Counted from the stretch's first letter, positions 36,296 through 45,289 are shown. The stretch is 64,000 nt of DNA from Myxococcales bacterium (GCA_020633295.1 JACKDW010000001.1:1054001-1118000); one strand, 5' to 3'. The notes: generated by a model from the letters alone, not told the origin. Numbers and translations: made by a program.

Positions 36296-37069
36296 TCAGC
36301 CCTGCAGCAGCCGCTGCATGTGCGCCGTCATGGCGGCCGCGCTCTCCTCGGACTCGTAGATCGCGTCGACGCGTCGACGCTGCTCCTCGCTCTCGCTGCG
36401 GACTCGATCGACGCGGGCCGCGAGCAGCTGGGCCTTGGCCTGCGCGTAGGCCTCGCGCGGGAGCTTGCCGAGCGCGCGGGCGCGGGCGACCGCCGCCTCG
36501 ACCAGCTGCTCCGCGTCGCTGAAGCTGCGCGTGAAGGCGCCGTTGCGCACGCCGGCGCGCCAGTCGAAGCGCTCCGCGCCGAGCACCACCTGCGGCAGGT
36601 CACGCCCGAGCACGTGCCGCCCGAGCTCGAGCGCGAGCGTCGAGAACCCGCCCCCGAACGACAGCTCGGTGAGCCCGAAGCCCGCGTCGCCCTCGAGCAC
36701 GAAGCGGAAGTCGCAGGCCGCGGCGACCAAAAAGCCCATCGCGACGGCGTGCCCGTTGACGGCGGCGACCGTCGGGCGCGGGCACGTCCACAGATCGAGG
36801 ATCATCTGCCGGATCGCGCGGTTGAAGCGATCCGCCGCCGGGCGGCCCTGCACGCGCGCGCTCGCCATCGCCCGGAAGTCGATGCCGTTGGAGAAGCACG
36901 GGCCGGCGCCGGTCAGCACGAGCGCCCGCGTGGCGGGCGAGCGCGCGGCCTCGCGGATCGCGGCCGAGACCGCCTGCATCAGCTCGAGATCAAAGCGGTT
37001 GCCCTTGCCTCGGCTGAGCGTGAGCAGCAAGACGCCGCCCTCCCGCGTCTCGAAGTGCAGGCTGCGCAT
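36296..37069 (-). CDS. Enoyl-CoA hydratase/isomerase family protein
   Basis: The 257-residue crotonase-fold protein from the ATG at 37069 has the oxyanion-hole segments PCFSNGIDFRAMAS and AAVNGHAVAMGFLVAAACDFRFV. It has GFGLTELSFGGGFSTLALELGRHVLG, where normal hydratases carry the catalytic glutamates. TEL gives one glutamate, but the second position (usually Gly-Gly-Thr or Glu in the following turn) is changed. So it may be an isomerase or hydratase with altered specificity, not a classical FadB-type. It shares an operon with the 113-residue hypothetical protein. Confidence 0.86.
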   Translation of the reverse strand: MRSLHFETREGGVLLLTLSRGKGNRFDLELMQAVSAAIREAARSPATRALVLTGAGPCFSNGIDFRAMASARVQGRPAADRFNRAIRQMILDLWTCPRPTVAAVNGHAVAMGFLVAAACDFRFVLEGDAGFGLTELSFGGGFSTLALELGRHVLGRDLPQVVLGAERFDWRAGVRNGAFTRSFSDAEQLVEAAVARARALGKLPREAYAQAKAQLLAARVDRVRSESEEQRRRVDAIYESEESAAAMTAHMQRLLQG

Positions 37070-37404
37070 CGCTCGACTCCCCCCGGTCCCCGTCGTACCC
37101 AAGGCGAGCGCGACGCCGCCCTCGAGAGAGGAGCGCGCCCACGCCCGCCGCGACGCCCAGTCGAGCATGGTTTGTCGCGCGGTTCCAGTGCTCTCGAGCC
37201 GCCCCGCGGGCGCTCGCGCGGGGGGCTCACGCGTGGGTGAACGCGGGTGGGTGAACGCGGGTGGGTGAACGCGGGTGGGTGAACGCGGGTGGGTGAACGC
37301 GGGTGGGTGAACGCGCGCCAGGAGATAGAGCGCGCGAGCCCGCCCGCGCCGGCGCGGCGGCGAGCGAGCGCGGCGTGGTACAAGCGCGTACCGAGTCGAC
37401 GAGC
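37070..37404 (+). other. Intergenic region, 335 bases, with tandem repeats
   Basis: No credible gene. It lies between divergent genes and should hold promoters for both. The right half is a 14-base tandem repeat. Confidence 0.6.
37233..37314. repeat. 14-bp tandem repeat upstream of the Rieske-fusion operon
   Basis: GTGGGTGAACGCGG repeated five times exactly plus a partial sixth copy. The spacing is 14 bases, not a helical turn, so regular protein binding on one face is not implied. Confidence 0.92.
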
Positions 37405-39054
37405 ATGAGCTGGCATCGGGTCATCACGCGTCGAGAGCTCGCCGACCGCGGCGTGGTCGTGTTCAAGCGCGGGCGCCACCAGCTCGCCGTGCTCGAGCGC
37501 GACGGCCGGTGCTTCGCGATCGCCAACCGCTGTCCGCACGAGGGCTATCCGCTGTCCCAGGGGACAGTTGACGGCGCGTGCGTGCTGACCTGCAACTGGC
37601 ACAACTGGAAGTTCGACCTCGCGACCGGGCGCAACCTCCTGGGCGGAGATCACGCGCGCGTCTACCCGCTCGAGCAGCGCGGCGACGAGCTGTGGGTCGA
37701 CCTCCGCGACCCGCCGGCCGAGGAGACGCGCGCGCGCGCGATGACCGGGCTGCGCGAGGCCTTCGACGAGCGCGACCACGGCTGGATCGCGCGCCAGCTC
37801 GCGCGCCTGTGCGCCGCCGGCCTCGCGCCCGAGGACGCGCTGCCGGCCGCGATCTCGTGGTGCGCGCCGCGGCTCGAGTGGGGCATGACGCACGCGATCC
37901 CGGCGGCCGCCGACTGGCTCGCGCTCGCCGAGCGCCGCGCGGGCGCCGGCCGCGATCGTAGGAGCTGCCTCGAAGACCAGCTCATCTGCGTCGCCGAGGC
38001 CGTCGACCACATGGCCTTCGACGCGCTGCGGCGGCCCGAGTTCCCGTTCCCCGCGGCCGCCGCCGCGGCCCCGCTCGACGAGCCCGCGTTCCAGGACGCC
38101 GTCGAGCGCGAGGACGCCGACCGGGCGATCGCGCTGATCCGCGGCGCGGTCGCCTGGGAGACGCGCGAGGGCGCGGCGCGCTTCGACTACGAGGCGCTCG
38201 CGCGCCCGCTCGCGCGCGCGGCCCTGCGGCACTACCTCAGCTTCGGGCACGCGCTCATCTACACGGTCAAGCTCGGCGAGCTGATCGCGCGCCTCGGCCC
38301 GGCGATCGCCGACGACGCGCTCGCGGCCCACGTGCGCGGCGTCGTGTACGCGCAGCGCGAGGACCTCATCCCCGAGTTCCGACCGCTCGCGCAGGCGGTC
38401 GCTGACTACCCGGTCGCGACGGGCGATGACCCGGGCCCGATCCCCGACGCCGAGCTCGACGCGATCATGGGCGCGCCGCTGCGCGACGCGCTCGCCTGGG
38501 TCCACGCGCGCGCGACCGTCTACCGGCCCACCGCGCTCCACGACGCGCTGCTGCGGGCCTGCGCCCGCGCCATGCTGCGCTTCGACGCGCGTCACGACGA
38601 GGCGAGCCACGTCAAGGTCGCCGACAACATCGGCTGGCTCGACTTCACGCACTCGCTGACCTTCGCCAGCGCGGTGCGTCAGCGCTGCGCGCTCGACCCC
38701 GCGCTGTGGCCCCGCGGCCTGCTGCAGATGGCCTGCTTCCTCGCGCGCAACCGCTCCTACCTCGACCCTGACCTCGCGATCGCGGACGCGCGCGCGCGCT
38801 GGCGGGTCGACGACGCGGCCGCGCTGCTCGAGCAGCTCCACGCGCGCCTGCTCGATCACGGGCAGCCGCTGCCCATCTTCCCCGTACATGTCCTCAAGAC
38901 CTGCTTCGCGGTCGAGCGCGAGCTGCCCTTCGCCAGCGCCGAGACGCGGCCGCTGCTGCTGGCGGCGCTGCGCCGCTACGCGAGCGCGACGGTCAAGCAG
39001 AAGCACGCGCGCCGCGACGTCCACCAGGCGATGGCGCTGATCGGCCTCGACTGA
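37405..39054 (+). CDS. Rieske [2Fe-2S] domain fused to a large alpha-helical domain
   Basis: The 549-residue protein opens with a Rieske domain: NRCPHEGYPL (Cys 43, His 45) and LTCNWHNWKF (Cys 63, His 66), the four cluster ligands with normal spacing. The remaining 440 residues are helical, with AISWCAPRLEWGMTHAIPAAADWLAL, DHMAFDALRR, LRHYLSFGHALIYTVKLGEL and VADNIGWLDFTHSLTFASAV. The His-containing helices resemble the questin-oxidase type of Baeyer-Villiger-like oxygenase, but I cannot confirm the family. A ferredoxin-like N-terminus feeding electrons into an oxidase would fit. It is the first gene of a three-gene operon with two glycosyltransferases. Its stop codon is followed at once by the next GTG. 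Confidence 0.75.
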   Translation: MSWHRVITRRELADRGVVVFKRGRHQLAVLERDGRCFAIANRCPHEGYPLSQGTVDGACVLTCNWHNWKFDLATGRNLLGGDHARVYPLEQRGDELWVDLRDPPAEETRARAMTGLREAFDERDHGWIARQLARLCAAGLAPEDALPAAISWCAPRLEWGMTHAIPAAADWLALAERRAGAGRDRRSCLEDQLICVAEAVDHMAFDALRRPEFPFPAAAAAAPLDEPAFQDAVEREDADRAIALIRGAVAWETREGAARFDYEALARPLARAALRHYLSFGHALIYTVKLGELIARLGPAIADDALAAHVRGVVYAQREDLIPEFRPLAQAVADYPVATGDDPGPIPDAELDAIMGAPLRDALAWVHARATVYRPTALHDALLRACARAMLRFDARHDEASHVKVADNIGWLDFTHSLTFASAVRQRCALDPALWPRGLLQMACFLARNRSYLDPDLAIADARARWRVDDAAALLEQLHARLLDHGQPLPIFPVHVLKTCFAVERELPFASAETRPLLLAALRRYASATVKQKHARRDVHQAMALIGLD

Positions 39055-40137
39055 GTGAACGCCGGCAAGACACCGGTCGTGGTCGGCACGCCGACGATCG
39101 ACAGCGCGGAGCACATCGCCGGCTCGCTCGCGCACCTGCGCGGCGAGCTCGCGCGCTGCGCCGACGCCTACGCGCTGCGCTGGGTGATCTGCGTCAACGG
39201 CGACGACGCGGCCGCGCGCGCGCGCGCGCGGCGGGCGATCGAGCGGTACTTCGAGACAGCCGGCCGAGGCGACGCCGCGCTCGCGGTGACGGTGCTCGAG
39301 GTGCCCCGCGCGGGCCGGAACAGCGCGCTCAACGAGATCCTGGCCTTCGCGCGCCGCCACGCGCCCGACGGGATCCTGCACTGCTTCGACGACGATATCC
39401 GCGTGCGGCCGGGCACCCTGCGACGCAACCTCGACGCCATCCTCGAGCGCGAGCGCGTCGACCAGGCGCCGGTGCTCGTCGGCGCGGCCCTGCGCGCGCG
39501 CCGGGCCTCCTGGGCTGAGCTGCGCGCGCGTCACCGCGGCCCGCTGCGCGCGCTCGCGGTCGCGTTCCTCCAGCGCGTGATCGCGACGCCCTACCAGGCG
39601 CACAGCGTCGTCCCGCGCTTCTGCGAGGGCTTCTGCTTCGGCGCGATGGTCAAGCACATGCCCGACTACCCGCCCGATCACAGCGGCGTCACCGACGACA
39701 CCTACCTGAGCAACTTCTTCGCGGTCCGCGGCCGCGCCCGCTTCGAACGCGACGCGCTCCCACCGACGCACAAGCCCGCCGACTCGGTCGGCTGGATGCT
39801 GCTCCCGCACAGCTACCGGGAGTGGCGGCGGCAGCAGCTCCGCGTGCACGCCGGCGTGCTCCGCTCGTTTCAGCGGTTCCCCGCCGCGCGAGAATTCCTC
39901 GAGCGCTACTACGCCTGGCCCTACGCCTTCAACCCGTCGTCGCGCCAGCCCGCGCCCGCGCGCTCGCCGAGCGATCGCCTGTTCCACCCGCTGTACATGC
40001 TGCTGCACCGCCGCAACCACCGCGACGCGCGGCGGCTGGTCGACGCGGGGGCGCTCCCGGCGTGGGGCAACGCCGAGAGCGCCAAGCCCTCCGCCGGCCC
40101 GCCGGCCCGCGCCCGCGACCCCGCGACCTCCTCGTAA
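39055..40137 (+). CDS. Family 2-like glycosyltransferase
   Basis: A GTG directly after the previous stop starts a 360-residue protein. The nucleotide-sugar fold shows VVVGTPTIDSAEHI and WVICVNGDD, and the metal motif is CFDDDIRVRPGT (Asp-Asp-Asp). Later come GFCFGAMVKHMPDYP and VTDDTYLSNFF, acceptor-site-like. The C-terminus (SDRLFHPLYMLLHRRN) is membrane-proximal but without a clear helix. The acceptor is unknown. The operon position suggests it sugar-decorates the product of the Rieske-fusion enzyme, but that is inference. Confidence 0.8.
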   Translation: MNAGKTPVVVGTPTIDSAEHIAGSLAHLRGELARCADAYALRWVICVNGDDAAARARARRAIERYFETAGRGDAALAVTVLEVPRAGRNSALNEILAFARRHAPDGILHCFDDDIRVRPGTLRRNLDAILERERVDQAPVLVGAALRARRASWAELRARHRGPLRALAVAFLQRVIATPYQAHSVVPRFCEGFCFGAMVKHMPDYPPDHSGVTDDTYLSNFFAVRGRARFERDALPPTHKPADSVGWMLLPHSYREWRRQQLRVHAGVLRSFQRFPAAREFLERYYAWPYAFNPSSRQPAPARSPSDRLFHPLYMLLHRRNHRDARRLVDAGALPAWGNAESAKPSAGPPARARDPATSS

Positions 40138-40139
40138 AG

Positions 40140-41156
40140 ATGGCACTCGAGACAGCCCCGATCATCCTCGTCTCGCCCTGCTCCACGCCCGTGCGCCCCG
40201 CCGCCGCGGCCGGCGTCGAGGTCGTCGTGCACGCGCTCGCGCGGCGCCTGCCCGGCGTCACGCACGTGCTCGCGCGGCCGGGCAGCGAGCTGCCGGCCGG
40301 CGTCGCGCTGATCCCCGTGCCGCGTCACGAGCGGCTCGCCGAGGCGCTCTCCGAGGTCGTCGCGCGGCGGCCCGCCGCGATCCTGTGCGATCACTCGGGC
40401 TGCCCGTTCCCCCAGGGCGACGCGCTGCCCCGCTTCTTCCGCGTCTTTCACGTCGCCCCGCAGTACGTGTACTGTCCGGCGCCGTCGCCGAGGGTCGGCT
40501 TCGTCAGCGCCTTCCTGCGCGACGCGTTCTCGCGCCACGCAGGGCGCAGCTACGCGAGCTGCCCGCTGCTGCGCAACGGCGTCGACGCGGCCGCGCTCGC
40601 GCGTCCGCAGGAGCGCGCCGCGGACGGCGACATCGTCTACATCGGGCGGCTCAACCGCCTCAAGGGCGTCGACATGGCCGCGGAGGCGTGCGCCCGCCGG
40701 GGACGCGCGCTCGTGGTGTACGGGGGCCACGGCGCGACCGCGCCCGCGGACATCGTGTTCAACGATCTCGCGTACCTCGCAGAGCTGCGCGCGCGCTACC
40801 CCGACGTCGTCCGCTACGAGGGGCCGCTCGACGACGTCGCGCGCAAGGTCGCCGCGCTCTCGCGCGCGGCGTGCCTGCTGATCCCCTCGCGCGAGCCCGA
40901 GAGCTGCTCGCTCGTCGCCCTCGAGGGCGTCGCGCTCGGGATCCCGGTCGTCGCCTTCGCCCACGGCGGCCTCCTCGAGTACGTCGCGCCGCGGCTGCAC
41001 CTCGCCCCCTACCGCGGACGTCACGACGACGACGTGCACGCCCTCGGCGCGGCGCTCGACCAGGCGCTGCGCGCCCCGCCGCGCCCCGCCGCACTGCCGC
41101 CCGAGCTCCACGCGCGCGCCATGGCGCGGCGCTACCAGGCCTGGCTCACCCCGTGA
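40140..41156 (+). CDS. Family 4 glycosyltransferase
   Basis: The 338-residue protein has a GT-B fold. The first half has PRHERLAEALSEVVARRPAAILCDHSG and FHVAPQYVYCP. The second half has DIVYIGRLNRLKGVDMAAEAC, the usual donor-binding start, and the GT4 motif ESCSLVALEGVALGIPVVAFAHGGLLEYV. The last glutamate of the E-x7-E signature is present (ESCSLVALE). It starts two bases after the GT2 stop. Together the three genes could make a glycosylated small molecule or a surface glycan, but no polymerase or exporter is in view. Confidence 0.87.
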   Translation: MALETAPIILVSPCSTPVRPAAAAGVEVVVHALARRLPGVTHVLARPGSELPAGVALIPVPRHERLAEALSEVVARRPAAILCDHSGCPFPQGDALPRFFRVFHVAPQYVYCPAPSPRVGFVSAFLRDAFSRHAGRSYASCPLLRNGVDAAALARPQERAADGDIVYIGRLNRLKGVDMAAEACARRGRALVVYGGHGATAPADIVFNDLAYLAELRARYPDVVRYEGPLDDVARKVAALSRAACLLIPSREPESCSLVALEGVALGIPVVAFAHGGLLEYVAPRLHLAPYRGRHDDDVHALGAALDQALRAPPRPAALPPELHARAMARRYQAWLTP

Positions 41157-41176
41157 ACCCGGGGCGCGCGCCGATC

Positions 41177-41194
41177 ACATGTCTCTTCAAGCAT
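41177..41194. repeat. Dispersed ACATGTC motif, copy 6
   Basis: ACATGTC-6 bases-AGCAT between the convergent stops at 41156 and 41241. CATGTCTCTTCAAGCA here is identical over 16 bases to 23218-23233 inside the methyltransferase gene. Confidence 0.6.
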
Positions 41195-41240
41195 CTTCTA
41201 TGGTCCCCGCGCGACGCGAGGGAGCCCTCGAAGACGCGCC

Positions 41241-41951
41241 CTACGAGAAGATCTCGGCGAAGAAGTCGACCGCCGACCGCCACGAGCGCCGGGCCGCGCG
41301 CTCGTTGTAGACCGTGCCGAACTGCGCGTTGTTGGCCTCCGGCACGGTGAACGCGTGCACCGTCCCGCCGTAGGCGTGCACCTGCCAGTCCGCGCCCGAC
41401 GCCGTCATCTCCTGCTGAAACTCCGCGAGCCGATCCGGCGGCACCATCGGGTCGTCGTAGCCGTGGAGCGCGAGCACGCGCGCCTGGATCGGCTCGTTCG
41501 GTCCACCCGAGGGCGTCAGCAGGCCGTGGAACGAGACCGCGCCGAGGATGTCCGCGCCGCTGCGCGCGAGATCGAGGGCGCACAGCCCCCCGAAGCAGAA
41601 CCCCATGATCGCGACCTTGCTCGCGTCGACGCCCGGCTGCGCGCGCAGGGTCTCGAGGCCCGCGCGCAGGCGCGCGCGCAGCAGCCCGCGATCCTGCATC
41701 AGCGGCTTCATCAGCGCGCTGTTCTCCGCGACGTTGGTCCCGCGCACGCCCTTGCCGTACATGTCGAGCGCGAAGCCGACGTAGCCCAGCTCGGCCAGCG
41801 CGCGCGCCTTGCCGTCGGCGAACGCGTCGCGGCCGCCCCACGCGTGGGCGACCAAGACCCCCGGACGCGGCGCGCTCGCGTCGCCCTCGCGCGCGAGGAG
41901 GGCCTGCAGGGTCGCGTCGCCGTGCTTGTAGTCGATGTGCTCGGTGTGCAT
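41241..41951 (-). CDS. Dienelactone hydrolase family protein
   Basis: The 236-residue alpha/beta hydrolase from the ATG at 41951 has the cysteine nucleophile in VAIMGFCFGGLCAL (Cys 119), the acid in ALHGYDDPMVPP (Asp 166 or 167) and His 199 in YGGTVHAF. The Cys-Asp-His triad and the PGVLVAHAWGG start are those of dienelactone hydrolases, which open lactone rings or hydrolyse thio- and oxo-esters. The gene stands alone, convergent with the GT4 gene. Its substrate cannot be read from context. Confidence 0.9.
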   Translation of the reverse strand: MHTEHIDYKHGDATLQALLAREGDASAPRPGVLVAHAWGGRDAFADGKARALAELGYVGFALDMYGKGVRGTNVAENSALMKPLMQDRGLLRARLRAGLETLRAQPGVDASKVAIMGFCFGGLCALDLARSGADILGAVSFHGLLTPSGGPNEPIQARVLALHGYDDPMVPPDRLAEFQQEMTASGADWQVHAYGGTVHAFTVPEANNAQFGTVYNERAARRSWRSAVDFFAEIFS

Positions 41952-42083
41952 GCGGGAGCCGTTATAGCGCAGCCGCGAGCGCGCGCGTCCGCGACGCGCG
42001 GGGCTCTGCGTTGGTGGGTAGGCCACCACGGCGTCGCGCGGTACCGTCGCGGCGGGGAGCGACGCTCCCGGAGAGGGCAGCCC

Positions 42084-42761
42084 ATGGAAGCGCGCGTGTG
42101 TGTCGTCGTCGGCGTCGGTCCTGGTCTCGGAGAGGCGCTGGCGCGAACGTTCTCGACCGAGGGCTACCGCGTCGCCTTGCTGTCGCGCCGCGAGCAGAAG
42201 CTCGCAGCGCTCGCGTCGGAGCTCGACGGCGTCGCGGTCGCCTGCGACGCGACCGATCCCGCCTCGATCCGCGCCGCGCTCGCCGAGGTGCGGCGACGCC
42301 TGGGCCCCGTGCACACGCTGCTGTGGAACGTCGGCTCCGCCGTCTGGGGCGACCTCGACACGGTCGACGAGGACGGCATGGAGCTGGCCTGGAGGACCAA
42401 CGCGCTCGGTCTGTTCGCCGCGGCCAAGGCCGCCGTCGCCGACATGCGCGCCGCGGGCGAGGGCGCGATCATCGTCACCGGCGCCACCGCGTCGCGCCGC
42501 GGCAAGCCGCTCACGACCGCGTTCGCGGCCGGCAAGGCCGCCCAGCGCAGCCTCTGTCAGTCGCTCGCGCGCCAGCTCTGGCCCGAGGGTGTGCACGTGG
42601 CGCTGATGATCATCGACGCCGGCGTCGGCCCGCGCGGCGGCGACGACCCGGGCAAGCTCGACCCCGACCACGCCGCGCGCACGGCCTTCTACCTGACCCA
42701 GCAGCCACGCTCTGCCTGGACCTTCGAGCTCGAGCTGCGGCCGCACGTCGAGCGCTGGTAG
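42084..42761 (+). CDS. Short-chain dehydrogenase-like protein lacking the catalytic Tyr
   Basis: The 225-residue protein has an SDR fold: VCVVVGVGPGLGEALARTF for nucleotide binding, VACDATDPASIRAAL, LLWNVGSAVWGD in place of NAG, and IIVTGATASRRG with Ser 137. The YxxxK motif reads FAAGK: Phe 147 replaces the catalytic tyrosine and Lys 151 is kept. So it may bind NAD(P)(H) without classical oxidoreduction, or use another base. A GAGAGG ribosome site precedes the ATG at 42084. Confidence 0.82.
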   Translation: MEARVCVVVGVGPGLGEALARTFSTEGYRVALLSRREQKLAALASELDGVAVACDATDPASIRAALAEVRRRLGPVHTLLWNVGSAVWGDLDTVDEDGMELAWRTNALGLFAAAKAAVADMRAAGEGAIIVTGATASRRGKPLTTAFAAGKAAQRSLCQSLARQLWPEGVHVALMIIDAGVGPRGGDDPGKLDPDHAARTAFYLTQQPRSAWTFELELRPHVERW

Positions 42762-42826
42762 CCGGTGACCGCGCCGGCGCGCGCGCGAACGCGACGCGCG
42801 CTCGCCCCGGCGCGCCGGCGTTCAAC

Positions 42827-42846
42827 CAGACTCAAGAGACATCTTG
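42827..42846. repeat. Dispersed motif, copy 7
   Basis: CAGAC-6 bases-GACAT. On the other strand it contains GATGTCTCTTGAG. It sits between codirectional genes. Confidence 0.4.
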
Positions 42847-42976
42847 ACCCGCGGCCGCGGCGCCCGAGCGCAGGCTCGCGTATCCCGAGCGCGCGACCGC
42901 GCGCGGTCGGCCGCGCGGCCCGTCGCGCGCGCGCCGGCGCGCACACACACGTGGCCGCGGCGAGTACATTCCTTCG

Positions 42977-45253
42977 ATGGCGACTCGCGACGACGACGCG
43001 GCGGCGGCGTCCCCCGCGACGCCGCGGTCGCGGCTCGCCGCGCTGCGAGACCGCCTGATCGCGCTGGCCGTCCTGGCGCGCAGGGGTGACGAGCTCCGCC
43101 GCGCGCGGCTCGCGACCGCCGTCTCGCTCGCCGCGCTGCTCGTCATCCCGGCGCCGGCGATCGACCACGTCGCCAGCGGCAAGCGCCTCCTCGCCACCCA
43201 GCTCATCGTCGCCTGGACCCTCTCGGCCGCGCTGTTGATCGCCGGGCGGTTCGGGCTGCCCACCAAGGTCTCGGGCGTCATCTTCGCCGCGCTCTTCTAC
43301 GTCCTCGCGCTCTCGGCCGGGCAGGAGCTCGGCGGGCTCCACAGCCCCCCCGCGCTCGTGCTCCTGCTGATCCCGTTCATGGGGGTGTTCCTCGCCGGCG
43401 CGCGCACGGCCTGGGTGTTCACGCCGCTCGTGATCGGCGCGTACGCCTCGTTCGTCGCAATCACGCCGGGCGACCCCGCGACCAACCGCGAGCGGCTCAT
43501 CGGCTACATCATCGTCCTGCTCGTGCTGACCGTCGCCTCGGTCTCCTTCGAACGCCAGCGGATCCACTCGCAGCGCGAGCTGCAGCGCGCGCGCGACCAG
43601 GCCGAGGCCGCGCGCGACCAGGCCACGCGCGCGAGCGCGGCCAAGAGCGAGTTCCTCGCCAACATGAGCCACGAGATTCGCACGCCGATGAACGCGGTCA
43701 TCGGCATGACGGGCTTGCTGCTCGAGACCGAGCTCGACAGCGAGCAGCGCGGCTTCGCCGAGACGGTGCGCAGCAGCGGCGAGGCGCTGCTCGCCGTCAT
43801 CAACGACATCCTCGACTTCTCCAAGATCGAGGCCGGCGAGCTCGTGGTCGAGCGCGCGCCCATGAACGTCCGCGAGTGCGTCGAGAACGCGGTCGAGGTG
43901 CTCGCGGTCGCGGCCGCCAACAAGGGCATCGAGCTCGCCTACCGCATCGAGCCCGACGTCCCCGTCGCGCTCTACAGCGACGCCACGCGGCTGCAGCAGA
44001 TCCTCGTCAACCTGCTCGGCAACGCGGTGAAGTTCACCCAGGCCGGCGAGGTCGTCGTCTCGGTGCGCGCGCGCCCTGCCCCCGCGCGCGAGGACGAGAG
44101 CGAGGGCGAGGGCGAGGGCGAGGGCGAGATCGAGGGCGAGGTCGAGGTCGAGGACGAGATCGAGCTCGAGTTCTCGGTGCGCGACACCGGCGTCGGCATC
44201 AAGCCCGAGGCGCTCTCGCGCCTGTTTGACGCGTTCTCCCAGGAGGACGCCTCGACCACGCGGCGCTTCGGCGGCACAGGCCTCGGCCTGACGATCAGCA
44301 AGCGGCTCGCCGAGGCGATGGGCGGCCGCGTCGAGGTCGAGAGCGAGCCCGGCGTCGGCTCGACCTTCCGCTTCACCATCCGCGGCGGGGTCGCCCCCTA
44401 CGCGCGCCCGCAGTACCTCGCCGGCGAGCACGAGGCGCTCGCCGAGCTGCGCGCGCTGGTCGTCGATGACAACGCGACCAACCGCGAGCTCGTGCAGCTC
44501 CACCTCGAGTCGTGGGGCATGCGCGCGCGGGCCGTGTCGTCGGGGCCCGAGGCGCTCGAGCTGCTGACAGATCCCGACGCCCGCTTCGACTGCGGGATCC
44601 TCGACATGCACATGCCCGACATGGACGGGCTGATGCTCGCCGCGCGCATCCACGAGCACCCCCGCGGCCGCGACCTCCCGCTCGTGATGCTGACCTCCCT
44701 GGGGCCGCGCGAGCGCGGCGCGGCGCAGGAGCACTTCAGCGCCTTCCTCACCAAGCCGCTCAAGCCGTCGCGCCTCTACAACGAGCTCGTCTCGCTGCTG
44801 TCCCGCGAGCTCGAGCCGACGCCACGCGAGGCGGGCGCGCGACCCACGGCGCGCGCGCTCCCGAGCTCCCTGCGCGTCCTGCTGGCCGAGGACAACGGCG
44901 TCAACCAGCGCGTCGCGCAGCTCTCGCTCCAGCGTCTCGGCGTGCGCGCCGACGCGGTCGCCAACGGGCAAGAGGCCGTGACCGCGGTGCGCGAGCGCCC
45001 CTACGACGTCGTGTTGATGGACGTGCACATGCCCGTGCTCGACGGGCTCGAGGCGACCCGACAGATCCGCGCCGACGCGGGCCTGCGGCAGCCCTACATC
45101 ATCGCGGTCACGGCGAACGCGACCACGCAGGATCGCCAGGAGTGCCTCGACGCCGGGATGGACGAGTACATCAGCAAGCCGTTCCGCCTGCGCGAGCTGA
45201 GGCGCGCGCTGACGCGCTACGCGAGCTCGCGGCCGCGCGAGGAGCCGAGGTGA
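42977..45253 (+). CDS. Hybrid sensor histidine kinase with two receiver domains
   Basis: The 758-residue protein has an N-terminal membrane part with about six helices (residues 30-190). HisKA follows, with NMSHEIRTPMNAVIGM (phosphoacceptor His 232), then HATPase_c with LVNLLGNAVKFTQ (N box), DTGVGI (G1) and GGTGLGLTISKRL (G2). Then receiver 1 (LVVDDNATN, acceptor Asp 543 in ILDMHMPD) and receiver 2 (LLAEDNGVN, Asp 682 in VLMDVHMPVLDG). This is a phosphorelay sensor without an HPt, which would be encoded elsewhere. An acidic insert of alternating Glu and Gly/Val/Ile (about residues 374-396), encoded by a hexamer repeat, lies in the ATPase domain between its strands. Single gene. Confidence 0.94.
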   Translation: MATRDDDAAAASPATPRSRLAALRDRLIALAVLARRGDELRRARLATAVSLAALLVIPAPAIDHVASGKRLLATQLIVAWTLSAALLIAGRFGLPTKVSGVIFAALFYVLALSAGQELGGLHSPPALVLLLIPFMGVFLAGARTAWVFTPLVIGAYASFVAITPGDPATNRERLIGYIIVLLVLTVASVSFERQRIHSQRELQRARDQAEAARDQATRASAAKSEFLANMSHEIRTPMNAVIGMTGLLLETELDSEQRGFAETVRSSGEALLAVINDILDFSKIEAGELVVERAPMNVRECVENAVEVLAVAAANKGIELAYRIEPDVPVALYSDATRLQQILVNLLGNAVKFTQAGEVVVSVRARPAPAREDESEGEGEGEGEIEGEVEVEDEIELEFSVRDTGVGIKPEALSRLFDAFSQEDASTTRRFGGTGLGLTISKRLAEAMGGRVEVESEPGVGSTFRFTIRGGVAPYARPQYLAGEHEALAELRALVVDDNATNRELVQLHLESWGMRARAVSSGPEALELLTDPDARFDCGILDMHMPDMDGLMLAARIHEHPRGRDLPLVMLTSLGPRERGAAQEHFSAFLTKPLKPSRLYNELVSLLSRELEPTPREAGARPTARALPSSLRVLLAEDNGVNQRVAQLSLQRLGVRADAVANGQEAVTAVRERPYDVVLMDVHMPVLDGLEATRQIRADAGLRQPYIIAVTANATTQDRQECLDAGMDEYISKPFRLRELRRALTRYASSRPREEPR
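44098..44165 (+). repeat. GAGGGC-type hexamer repeat in the histidine kinase gene
   Basis: Degenerate six-base repeats encode alternating Glu and Gly/Val/Ile. In frame. Confidence 0.75.
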
Positions 45254-45289
45254 GCTCGACGCCGTCGTCATGACCTGACTCGCCGGCCA

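Noticed and set aside
37233..37314. CRISPR-like array
   Set aside because: Units are 14 bases directly head to tail with no spacers, so it is a simple tandem repeat.
36979..40146. 1055-residue minus-strand open frame
   Set aside because: It is antisense to the Rieske/GT operon, lacks domains and has the low-complexity look of a GC-rich shadow. Only its left end overlaps the real enoyl-CoA hydratase gene, in another frame.
41759..41765. ACATGTC inside the dienelactone hydrolase gene
   Set aside because: It encodes a conserved part of the enzyme (ALDMYGKG) and lacks the second arm, so probably coincidence. I did not count it as a copy of the dispersed repeat in the feature list.
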